From Ophiura sarsii (taxonomy: Eukaryota; Echinodermata; Ophiuroidea; Amphilepidida; Ophiuridae), in the NCBI GenBank assembly GCA_035610835.1, contig CM069446.1, forward strand, positions 70,727,062 to 70,791,061: a stretch of DNA of 64,000 nt. The letters are read 5' to 3'. The notes beneath the pieces are model-generated. The model was not told the DNA's origin and made no database searches. It saw only the letters and a program-made list of their open reading frames with translations. Each line of letters opens with the position of its first letter. Position 1 is the first letter of the stretch. Position numbers and translations under genes: made by a program. Positions 11,398 through 21,129 of the stretch are shown in pieces.

Positions 11398-13457
11398 GGG
11401 CGGTTTTAAAAAAAATGGCTGAGAAATGGGAGATTGTGTTCCCAAAATTCCAAAATTTCAAATTGGATATATTAATGATTTCTATATCTTATTGTAATCC
11501 CAATATATTAAAGTATGTAAAACAAATCAAGAAACACACAAAATAGTCCTCATATTTTTTTTTTAACACTATTTATTGTAGAACGTTTCTTTTTTGGGGT
11601 AAAATCTCAAAACATTCATTTGTTAAATATTAACACAATTATGTTTAAATCAACAAGTTTAAGGTACAGCTCATCTCTGGAGGATTGGTAACATTAGAAA
11701 ATGCAATTTGTTTAGGCCTAAATCAATCAAATTTTTAAAAAAAAGAGATTTTCCACATAAAACCCTTATTTTCCCCTCAATATAGGGATTTTTAAAAATT
11801 TTTAAACAAATTATTAATTTAGGTTTGATTTTAATAGTTTTAAACATCAGAAAATGGTAATATTAAAGTATATGGAATGTTTCAAGTTCATACTACAATC
11901 TACGGCAAAGCAGTGGGCCATTCAAAAGGCATTTCTACATACTTTTGTATTGTGTTACACTCCTGACATTGTAATAACGGTCGATAATAGAAGTTTTGTT
12001 GATAGAAACACTACCTTTAAGTACAAAGTATAGTATCTCAACTTTGGAAGATTGGTAAGCATAAAAAATACAATATCATTATGCCTTTAACCACTAAATT
12101 GAAGGAAAAAATCAGATTTTCCACACAAAACCCCTATTTTTACACAATAAAGGCCTGTTTTTGTTTTGTTTTAACTAATTATTAGTTATTCGGTTTAATT
12201 TTAATAGTTTTAAACATCAGAATATGGCAATATCATAGTATATGGAATGTTTCAAGTTCATACTACAATCTACGGCAAAGCAGTGGGCCATTCAAAATGC
12301 ATATAATACATTTCTACATTGTGTTACACTCCTGACATGTCTAATAATGGTGGATAAAATAGGTTTGGTGGATAAAAAACACAACCTTTAAGTATAAAGT
12401 ACAGTTCCTCTCAACTTGGAAGATTAGTAAGCATAGAAAATACAATTTCATTATGCCTTTAACAACTAAATTGGGAAGAAAATCAGATTTTCCACACAAA
12501 ACCCCTATTTTTACACAATAAAGGCCTGTTTTTGTTTTGTTTTAACTAATTATTAGTTAATAGGTTTGATTTTAATAGTTTTAAACATCAGAATATGGCC
12601 ATATCAAAGGTATACATGGACAGTTTTAAGTTTATATTACAGTTTATGGCACGGCAGTGGGCCATCCAAAATGTATTTACATTTCTACATATTTGTTACA
12701 CTCCTGACTGACCCCTATTTACTATCTGTAGTAGACATATTCAATGTAACACAATTTTATTTGTTACTATTTATCAATTTACATCATGTACTACTATAAT
12801 AAACTGATATAACTAAATTAAATATATATGGAAGTTTGCAAAATTTAGATGGCATGTCAATGTTACACTCCTGACATTTTGGAGTTCTCCCAGTAAACCT
12901 TTGACCACTAATGCTATGATGTGATTACCAATGCCACTTGACCATCTATGGCAAGCCAAGTGTATACGTATACAAAATATGGAATGACAAATGCATAACC
13001 TTTCATCATTTTTATTATCAAGCTAGATTAATTTCAATATTTGAGTTTGACTCCTTTCTTCATTTGGACATACTGTAGTGTAACAATCAATAATTTATTG
13101 GACTTATGCAAGATCAATTTCACAGTGACTCATTCTGAATAAGGTGGACCCTTCAATATTTCAAAATGTATATCTCTGAAATGAATATCAAAGATGGTTT
13201 TCTTGTACTAGCTTAATAAAAATGCATGTTCAATTTTTATGTAAAAAAAAAGTGTTACACTCCTGACCGTTTTAGCATCATAAACGGGCAGAAGTTTTTT
13301 TTGCAACAAGCAAGGGCCATCATATTCTGGCACAAAGAAATTACTATCTTAGCACATATTTTGGAATAATTGGCTATTCTATAAAAGTTCTTTATATGAT
13401 CAAAAACGGGCAAAATGTTGAATATGCCATTTTCAGCCATTTTTTTTAAAACCGCCC
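11398..13457. mobile_element. TIR element of 2.06 kb with internal 370-bp tandem repeats
   Basis: The ends are perfect 25-base inverted repeats: gggcggttttaaaaaaaa continuing to tggctga at the left, and its complement ending ccgccc at 13457. Inside, a ~370-bp unit recurs about three times (taaacatcag at 11841, 12211, 12582). A 15-base word, tgttacactcctgac, occurs five times (11953, 12322, 12694, 12861, 13253). No transposase frame is present. An interrupted-versus-uninterrupted comparison with 14330-14560 supports the boundaries. The superfamily is unassigned. Confidence 0.85.
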
Positions 13458-13901
13458 TAATGGCAGGGGGTCATGAAATTAATACCATTGTAAATGGGGG
13501 GGGGGGGGGGGGTGTCAAAACAAAATATAACTGGAGGCATAGGCCTAAAGATGCTTAACCTGATGCTAAATCCAACAAGTACACAACAACATAGACCTCG
13601 AAAAGGAAAAGTTATTTGGGAGCGCGACCCCTTGCATTATGCTCGCTCACCCCGACATCCGCACACATCATTTTGTCATTATTTGTCGCGTGTCCTCCCC
13701 CGTTATTATAATAGCTTTATTGCTATACACCCCCATCCCAAATGGGTACTGGTTATTGAGCCCCACCGTGTTGAGAGCGCAACGCCAGCCCAGCGAGATG
13801 CCTAATCACCTACCTGGACTTCGGCTCAACATGGCCATCTCCTCCGAGAGCGGCACCGTAATTGTTGGTGTCATTATTTTTGTTCCGTATTTAACGTTTA
13901 A

Positions 13902-14311
13902 AGGGGCATTAAGAGATGTGGTGGAGGCAGCGCCCTCAATTACTAAAATAATATGATAAACACTGGGATTTGCATATTTTTACAATTGTATTTACATGTA
14001 TAATGAACTTACACCTATAAGGATTAAGAAAAATCAGCCCTCTTTGTACAACAAAACGTCGATTCAAAAATGCTGATCTCCACTAGATCAGCATATTACG
14101 TCAGACAGTATCCCCTGCAGCACGCGTGATACATATCGCGAACCATGTTTGCATAGAGGGCGTTTTTCAATAAATAACGATGGTATTGTTTTAATCAAGT
14201 TTTGCTGTGTTTTTGTTAGTAGAAACAACAATAATGGCAATTTTTAATGTTCATCTTGAATTCTGAAGTAATTAAAAAATAAATAAAAAATGTCAATACC
14301 ACTTAATGTCC
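13902..14311. mobile_element. TTAA-family MITE, inverted relative to 6606-6952
   Basis: It starts aggggcattaagagatgtgg after TTAA (13898-13901). It runs as the reverse complement of the 6606 element (aaaatcagccctctttgtac, caataatggcaatttttaatg) to a decayed end ttaatgtccc. An extra ~100 bases around 14080-14180 are not in the other copy. Confidence 0.85.
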
Positions 14312-14809
14312 CAACCCCCCATGATCAAGTACCGAGATTAGTAAGGGCATAGGGGCCCTTGCTTATTAATTGCACATGGTATGTTATGGATTATGTTAGG
14401 GGGCTATCATTTTCTTCGTAAGAGGGCCAGGGTCGGAGGTACCAAATATCATTGGAGGTGTCGGTGTTTTTACACGGAAAATAGGGGTGTGGGGGAGGGG
14501 GGTCATGAAATAAAAAACATTGCCGGGGGGGGGGGGGGTCAAAACTAAACTTTATTTTTATTTTTTTAACATTTGTCTACCCTTATTTATAATTTTCCCT
14601 TCCGCATCAACTTTCCCCCCAATATTCTGAATTTAACCATTCTAGATAGGCCTGAGCATGGGGGTGGTCATAACAATAATCACGTTCGTTGAACGGGTGG
14701 GGGGGGGGGGGGAGGCATACAAAATGATGATACATGATATTTTGGAACCGCGTACCAAAAAAAAATACCACCCCCTACAGACCGCTGGGAGGGGGAGGCT
14801 CACTACTAG

Positions 14810-14941
14810 CGGGGCGTGCGCGAAGCTAGTAATTTCTTGTTTTATGAGGCAGTTTAATGGTTTTTTTTTAGAATGCTGGGCGGATATTGTCAGTGCCGGG
14901 CGGCCCTGCCCAGTGCCGCCCACCGTAGCTAGAACCCTGAC
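14810..14941. mobile_element. hAT MITE 3' fragment (family of 61924-62228)
   Basis: taatttcttgttttatgagg and the terminus cgtagctagaaccctg match the right half of the 61924 element. The left half is missing. Confidence 0.75.
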
Positions 14942-15084
14942 CTCTACCCACATGTACTTGTGAGTTTTAATAGTCTGAGAGGATTTCAGTGTAAATATTG
15001 AACATTTGTTGTTGTTGTATCGTTGTTATTGGTTTCAAAGTATTAATAACATGGGCTACTCTTTGTTTGTGTGATTTTATCTTC

Positions 15085-15220
15085 TTGTTGGCGGACCTCG
15101 GAGCTTCCACTGGTATCAGAGGGGGAAAAACAAAACAAAAAAGTTCCGCCCCCGCCCACCCCTCCTCTCTGAGAGCTCTGGAGGACAACCAAACAATTCT
15201 ATTTTTTGGCTTTATAGTTA
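15085..15220. mobile_element. Fragment of the ttgtcctc-TIR MITE family
   Basis: cttcttgttggcggacctcg, gcttccactggta, cacccctcctctctgagagc and the terminus gaggacaaccaaacaatt match the right half of the element at 33385-33686. Confidence 0.8.
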
Positions 15221-15429
15221 TATATTGGGAGATATTTGTTTAATCATTTTGATTTGAGGATTTTGTAGCTCTGAATCCTAGCTCTCTGTCTGTGTGTGAG
15301 CTATGGAATGAAAGCATGTGAGCCTGCATCGGATGTTTTGCTGAATTATACTGACAGTCCAGGAGAAAAGCTCTGTTCTGGTTAGATACTGTCCAACGCT
15401 CCTCCTGGTGGCGCCAAACAGACTTGTGC

Positions 15430-16265
15430 GCATACTGCTGTGATGTGTTTTTAGTCTTGCTTGCTTTATTTAGCCCTTGCAGATGTTTCGCGAGGGCATT
15501 CTTGAATTGTGGTATTGAGTCAATGTTGGTAATATGTTCCCGGAGTGAGTTCCAGTTGCGATTGGACCTACATTGTATTGCACATAATCTCTTGGCCACA
15601 GTCCGACATATGCGGGCGTACTTCGATCAGTTGCGTGTGCATGCTTGAAAACTCACAAAATGCTGCTAACCAATCAGAGCCGTGAGGTCGAGCTGGCGTA
15701 TTGCGCACCACGGATGTCCGCTGCACCTTTTTTTTGGTTAAGGTTGAACCTGCATACTTTACGCGAACCGTGAGCCAGTCTCCTGTTGGTGAGAGATTCC
15801 CATCTCAGGGTTTAGATCATTTTGGTGACACTACCCTTGGATCTGGTTTTTAAGTCTCCACACACAATTCTTGCTGATCTCCTCTGTATAATTTCCACTT
15901 TGGTTTGAAGTTCCTTTGTGTGTTAATCCCAGACCGCGGAAGAGTACTCCACTAGAGGCCGTACGAGGGTATTGTATAGGGCTGTAGGCCGCCTCTTTGG
16001 TTTTTGTTGGGCAGGAGTACAGGTTTCTGCGGATGAAACCAAGAGACCGGTTTGCCTTGGCTGTGATTTGATGGATGTGTGTGTTCTATTGGAGCTCATT
16101 AGTAATGAAGACTCCAAGGTAGGGGTGTCCGTCAGTTTCACTCAGTATAGTGTCTCCCAGCTTGTAATCAAAATGCTTTGGAGAACGTGCATGTGTGAGT
16201 CTCATGACGCTCCATTCAGCGGTTGGCACACTCGATGGAACGAACGGGCAAATCACACTCCATCC
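15430..16265 (-). pseudogene. CR1/Jockey-like LINE, decayed reverse-transcriptase C-terminal part
   Basis: On the minus strand, successive frames read SVMRLTHARSPKHFDYKLGD then LSETDGHPYLGVFITNELQ (about 16250-16086), ALYNTLVRPLVEYSSAVWD (to 15923), ELQTKVEIIQRRSARIVCGD (about 15895), LRWESLTNRRL (about 15810) and WNSLREHITNIDSIPQFKNA (about 15550). This order is the thumb and connection region at the C terminus of CR1/Jockey-clade non-LTR retrotransposon proteins. Frameshifts and stop codons separate the blocks, so it is dead. The 5' part, with endonuclease and RT catalytic motifs, is absent. Confidence 0.85.
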
Positions 16266-16741
16266 AGCGTGATTGTCTATGACCGAGTCATGTTTTTGCA
16301 GCTGAACACAACAAAGTATCATCTTGAACACAAATTTTTGTTTCACTTTTTCACTTTGCATAATTTTATCTCACCGGTTGAAAATAAAATTCACCAAGGA
16401 ATTCTCTGATAACATTGATAGTCATTTGAAGTACAGAAAAGGTTGCTTTACAAAATGTTGACCTTGGACACTGTTTGGAAAATGAGGCTGTACGCTATTT
16501 CGCTGATTGTTTGGCTATCTTTTGAAAATAAGTGCTGGAATAGCTAATCGATACTTTGACAATATATAAATTAAATTATTTCAGCCTTATCCTCAAGATG
16601 CAATTAGATACCCACACTATTATTTTCAACCGAGTCTGAAAAGTTTAGGAAGATGTAATTAATGAAGCTCATTTGTAATAGGTATGCGGAGAAGTGCTGT
16701 ATCATCATTTGCGCATGATGACATCATCTAATGGCAATTAA

Positions 16742-18644
16742 GGGCAGTGTCAACCCGGCACTTGTTTCAAAAATTAAATTTCATATTTCTCTATTATTTT
16801 ATACTTTTATATGTATTCTATCATTACCATAATAAGTTACTAATCGGAAGCGATTATTTCCCGTTCTTTTGGGTGATTTTAAATTGTTATTCGGGTAAGT
16901 TTGAGTCAGGAAAAGGCGCATGGTTATTTGGCGGGAATTTAAGCGGAGTTCCGCGCTTTTCAAATGCTGCGACAGCTGTGCGATCATTGCGTCGCGCGCT
17001 GAAACTTTCAGTGCGTAATACCGGACGCGCCGCTTAATATCCGCGACGTAGACGCGAAAAACAAAAGAGCGCAAAACAATGTCTAAAAATGTAAACAAAG
17101 GTCAATCTTACGATCATTTAAATTTCAGTTTTCTTCCAATTTCTTCACATTGTGACCATATAAATTGAATCTGATAGTTTATTTTGATTGTTCATAATAG
17201 TATACTCGCTTTTTAGCTCACATGCCCGTGCATTTCGTGAACATTTAGCTTTAAATGGTGGAAAATGTCAATATTTTTACTAAATCGATGTTTTCTAGAA
17301 GTTCAAATTTGAAGGAATTTTCAGACAACCTAACACAATCAATTTTTGATTTAAATTTTCAAAATTTCACCAAAATCATCTAAAGTCAAATATCTAGGAG
17401 GCACTTTTTTTTTTTGGCTTAAAAATGTTTAGTTTTGAAAATATTGACCAAAAAGTGCCAAAAATGTGATTTTTGAGATAAAAAACCATTTTGTTGGCAC
17501 TTTTTGGTCAAAATTTTCAAAACTAAAAATTTTTAAGCCAAAAAAAAAAAGTGCTTCCTAGATAAGGGACCGTTCATAAATACTTTGGTGGGGGGGGCTG
17601 GATAATTTTTTTTTTTGTATATCAAAACTTTTTTAACCCCCCCTCTCGCCATGCCACAAACTTTTTGGACCCCCCCCCCCACCCCTCTCGCCATGCCACA
17701 AACTTTTTTGACCCCCCCTCTGTATTACTGCCTGCACCTGAAACTTTCTTGTCCTCCGTTCATTGTTATCAAGTTCAGAGAACATAGATATGATATCTTG
17801 TTATGGGATTTATTTTTTGACCATGTATCATATTCTATTTTTGATGGACGCATCACATCTAGGAGGGCAGGTTGTAGAATCTAAAGTGAATCAGAACTCC
17901 CACTTCAATTGCAGGTATCTTTGGTTTAGTGCCATGGTCTTTAATCCCCTGAATAACATCACATATTTATGCACGGATCTCTGTTTTTGAAACTAATTAG
18001 GATGCTCCCTCCAATTATATATCCTGGCTTTAAATATGTTTTTGCTATTGACATGAATTTGCCCTTCATTCTTTTTTAGCTGGGCTAGTACATAAAAATT
18101 GGCCTGTAAACATCTGCGCGCGTAGCGCGCCAAAAAATTAGCTATTTTTACATTGATTTATGAACTTTCCCTAAATAATGTGCATACAGGTAAAGCAGGG
18201 GTTGGGGGCGAAGCCCCAGAAAATTTTGGAAACTAATAAGTGTTTTAAACTTTTTTGACCCCCCCTCTGTTGGGGTTTTCAAAAACTTTTTTGACTCCCC
18301 CTTTGCAGAGTATCAAAACTTTTTGGGCCCCCCCCTATAATTATCCAGCTCCCCCCACCAAAGTATTTATGAACGCTCCCTAATTGACTTTAGATGATTT
18401 TGGTAAAATTTTGAAATTTTTAATCAAAAACTGATTTTGTTAGGTTGTCTGAAAATTGTTGGCGCCAAAAAAGTGATTTTTGGGCAAAAAAGTAGAAATC
18501 ACTAGTTTTAGGGAAATTTAATACCAAAAATGGATTCTCCGACTTATTTCATTTGAAAAATTGTATACTTTTATGGACATTACATTATTAGTTTAAAAGT
18601 TACAGTGCTTGATAAATTTCATATATTTTGGGTTGACACTTCCC
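16742..18644. mobile_element. TTAA-flanked TIR element (~1.09 kb) interrupted by an 817-bp MITE
   Basis: The left end gggcagtgtcaaccc and right end gggttgacacttccc are inverted repeats flanked by TTAA (16738-16741, 18645-18648). A full relative in opposite orientation lies at 36721-37817. A GC-rich core (about 16930-17060) has many cgcg steps. The right third forms a long hairpin (aaaatcatctaaagtcaaat near 17378 pairs with the region after 18382) with the nested element in one arm. Confidence 0.9.
17565..18381. mobile_element. Nested TIR MITE, 817 bp
   Basis: agggaccgttcataaatact then ttggtgggggggctggataatt at the left pairs with aattatccagctcccccc and agtatttatgaacgctccct at the right. It sits inside the hairpin arm of the host element, whose other arm shows the uninterrupted sequence. 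Internal text is C-rich with repeated cttttttgaccccccct. Confidence 0.88.
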
Positions 18645-18859
18645 TTAACTTGCTTATTATTTATAATTGTAAAGTAAATCCTAACTTCAGCAGTCAATTT
18701 TCACAATTGAAAGTTTGAATTTCCAAAAACTATTCATTGTACAATTAAAAGGAATTAATACCAAAAGCACGCTTGATCGAGCGATGCCGCTTGATGCAGC
18801 TACATGCCAATTACTCTCCATTGAGCGTTTCTTCTGGACTGAGTGATGCTGCATTATGA

Positions 18860-19269
18860 CAGGGGTAGAATTTCGTTATCAAGGATTTTGCGAGAATCTG
18901 GATTCTCGCAAATTTTGAGAATCCATGGATTATTGCGAAATGAATGCAAATAATATCAAGACGAAGGCTATAAGCTTGCACAACTTCCAAATTTGGCATG
19001 TTTGTTAACTAAGGGTCAAATACCAGTCATCTAAGGTCCTGTTTTGGACTTTAAAAAAAGGATTTTTTTTTTTTGCGCGCGAATCCACCTGGCTTCACGC
19101 TGTAGTGATTTTGCGCGAATCGCAGGCTTCGCGCTAAATGGTTTTTGGATTGAGCTCCCACTTTTTAAAATTCAGGGGGGGTTCAGGAGCTTTGAGAACT
19201 CCCGGTTTTTAAAGTTACTGCTAACCCTGGCGAATCGATTCGCGGATTCGCACCAAAATTCTACCCCTG
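18860..19269. mobile_element. Probable hAT-type MITE, 410 bp
   Basis: The termini caggggtagaatttcg and caaaattctacccctg are inverted repeats, with sub-terminal gagaatc and cgaatc repeats inside. A clean 8-base target duplication is not evident. Confidence 0.7.
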
Positions 19270-19401
19270 TATGATAATCATCATTAGACATTAAGCTGTA
19301 TCACACACTGGCAATAGATCTTTGTTTGATCGCCCCTCCTTTCCTCCAAGAGATTCATAATTAACTATTGTGATTACTTTATTATGTGTTTATCTTAACA
19401 G

Positions 19402-19459
19402 AGTATCTTTAGAGGAGGCAGAAGATGACATGGGCCGATTGGAAACCAAGCTTGAGAAG
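19402..19459 (+). CDS. ACAP2: ACAP-family Arf-GAP, exon 2, copy a
   Basis: The exon follows acceptor tcttaacag and ends at donor gtaagc. With the two bases from exon 1 it encodes RVSLEEAEDDMGRLETKLEK, continuing ACAP BAR helix 1, where relatives read a similar LEE..(D/E)...LE.KL(D/E)K. It is 58 bases, entering in phase 2 and leaving in phase 0. An exact second copy lies 98 bases downstream. If both were spliced in, the second would be read out of frame and reach TGA after about eight codons, so at most one copy can be used per productive transcript. It may instead be an assembly artefact. Confidence 0.88.
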
Positions 19460-19499
19460 GTAAGCTTGTTATAGCTTTATTATGTGTTTATCTTAACAG

Positions 19500-19557
19500 A
19501 GTATCTTTAGAGGAGGCAGAAGATGACATGGGCCGATTGGAAACCAAGCTTGAGAAG
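19500..19557 (+). CDS. ACAP2: ACAP-family Arf-GAP, exon 2, copy b (exact tandem duplicate)
   Basis: The sequence is identical to 19402-19459, including acceptor (tttatcttaacag) and donor (gtaagcttgtta). The duplicated unit is 98 bases, starting in the intron before exon 2. A 311-bp MITE sits ten bases past this copy's donor. Either copy alone gives the same protein; both together frameshift. Which copy is spliced cannot be told from sequence. Confidence 0.75.
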
Positions 19558-19569
19558 GTAAGCTTGTTA

Positions 19570-19880
19570 GGCCAAACAAAGAAGAAGGTTTGTCTCAGAA
19601 GCCCGCTCGCATTGGTATGTGAAATGAACTTCGGTGCGTAGGTCTGGCCGCTGAGGCCTAATTTTTTTTAAAAATTTAAAATTTATTTGTTTGGATTATT
19701 TAATATATTTTTCATTTTTCATTTTTCATTTTTTAAAAAGTTCTCTGTATGCTTGGATTATCAAAGAAAGAAGAAGAAAAATTGCATACCTCATAGCTTT
19801 TTTTCTAAAAAGAAAATTTAAACAAAAATCGCACAGCACTTAGCTTTTGTGCAAAATGTTTCTGAGACAAACCTTCTTTA
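19570..19880. mobile_element. MITE next to the exon 2b splice donor, 6-bp TSD
   Basis: aagaaggtttgtctcagaa near the left end pairs with ttctgagacaaaccttctt at the right. TTGTTA lies on both sides (19564-19569, 19881-19886). The interruption is visible because the intron after exon 2a reads cttgttatagctttat without insertion. Confidence 0.8.
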
Positions 19881-19924
19881 TTGTTATAGCTTTATTTAAC
19901 AACTTCCCAATATCGTTGTCTTCA

Positions 19925-20155
19925 TTGTTCTGTCAAAACCTTGTATGTTTTTCTGGCCCTTCAGCATAGGCTTACATGTATCAAATGAAACTGTCCAACG
20001 GTTATGTGCTTCATAAAAATATGTTCCGGGGCAAGAGTACAACAAAGCGTCGATGTGTTTTTGGCCCTTGAACATGTTAAGAGCAGAATGCCTAAAAGTT
20101 TAGTAGGAAGTATTGCTTTATACATGCTGAAGGGCCAGTTGGGCTGATAGAAGTG
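19925..20155. repeat. Foldback repeat of the gttctgtcaaaacc family
   Basis: ctggcccttcagcat near 19954 pairs with atgctgaagggccag near 20127, and ggcccttgaacatgtt recurs inside. Relatives lie at 34735-34870 and 48606-48855. Confidence 0.75.
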
Positions 20156-21129
20156 CACTATGCTGTTTTAACTATGCAGTTATAATTTTATTTTTCTGCA
20201 GAATTTTCAACACCGTAGAAAATATTCAATAAATCAATTAAAAATGTTTATAATGGACAAATGTGTGAAATCTTTTTTATGCACAAAATTGTGAAAATCA
20301 CTCGCACACTTCATCTTTAAATATTATCAGCGAGTTAAGAAATATTAATGGCTTTTGCGGGATTATTTTGAATTATTGATCATATTTTAAGGAATAAAGG
20401 ACTTTTCATATACCATAAATAGCATTCTATTTTTAAAATCTAAAACTACATGTACATACATGTATGCCTTGCCGTGCGCCTTCGTTAGTTTTACAGATTG
20501 GCTGCCATGCGTATACGTCCCATCTTCTTTATCATCTTTCCCCACAAAGCAATATATGGCGACAAAAAACCCCAACCTATTCTACGGGCGAGCAGACCTC
20601 TCAGGTAGGGTCGGTCAATCTCGTAAGTTTTTTCTTCAAATTTTCTGTGAAAATGTTGGTGAATCACACAACAATTTTTGAAATTTAAAAAAAACAATTA
20701 AAAAAACACCATTTTGTAAATTCTAAAAAAATGGGTCAGTAGAAAAGTAGTTTTTTGTTGCGTAAAGCTAGATTTAACCATAATAGCCCAAGGTGTTTTG
20801 TTTTTTGGGGAGGGTGATACAACAGGGAGAGAGAAAAATGAATCAAATAATTACAAAAACTGGGGTCCCGCTGAGGCTGGAACTGGTCGCTGGTTTGATA
20901 AATTAGGTCCTACTGTAATGTATGCAGGTTATTTCTGCCCGCGCCCTTGTTGTCAAGGCCAGTTGCGCTATTTGGCATTTATTGTTGTTATTCTTTCTTT
21001 TTTTCTTCTTTTCTTGGTTACACTTGGCTGAAACGTCGTGCATTAAATTGTTCTAATGATTCTACGACTTTGTATGCAGCAACACTTAGTGTATATCTTG
21101 CACTCAAATTTAATGTTTGTGTGTGGGTA
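20156..21129. other. Intron 2 DNA with nothing recognised
   Basis: AT-rich sequence. A short segment, acctctcaggtagggtcggtca (20597), recurs at 59606 and suggests an old dispersed repeat. No coding signal. Confidence 0.6.

Larger units (their letters stand above)
7359..19401 (+). other. Intron 1 (about 12 kb), filled with transposons
   Basis: The donor gtaagc follows exon 1 and the acceptor ttaacag precedes exon 2. The separately listed elements fill much of it. Stretches 9370-11397, 13458-13900, 14540-14800, 16265-16740 and 18650-18859 show nothing beyond AT-rich or low-complexity DNA and short repeat scraps. A second copy of the flank at 11220-11397 lies at 14330-14560. Confidence 0.8.

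Noticed and set aside
13494..13956. Overlapping plus-strand frames of about 100 residues
   Set aside because: They start in a poly-G tract and run into a TTAA MITE; no domain is seen.
16799..17098. 99-residue minus-strand frame
   Set aside because: It lies inside a repeated TTAA element. Kept only as a finding about the element, not as a host gene.
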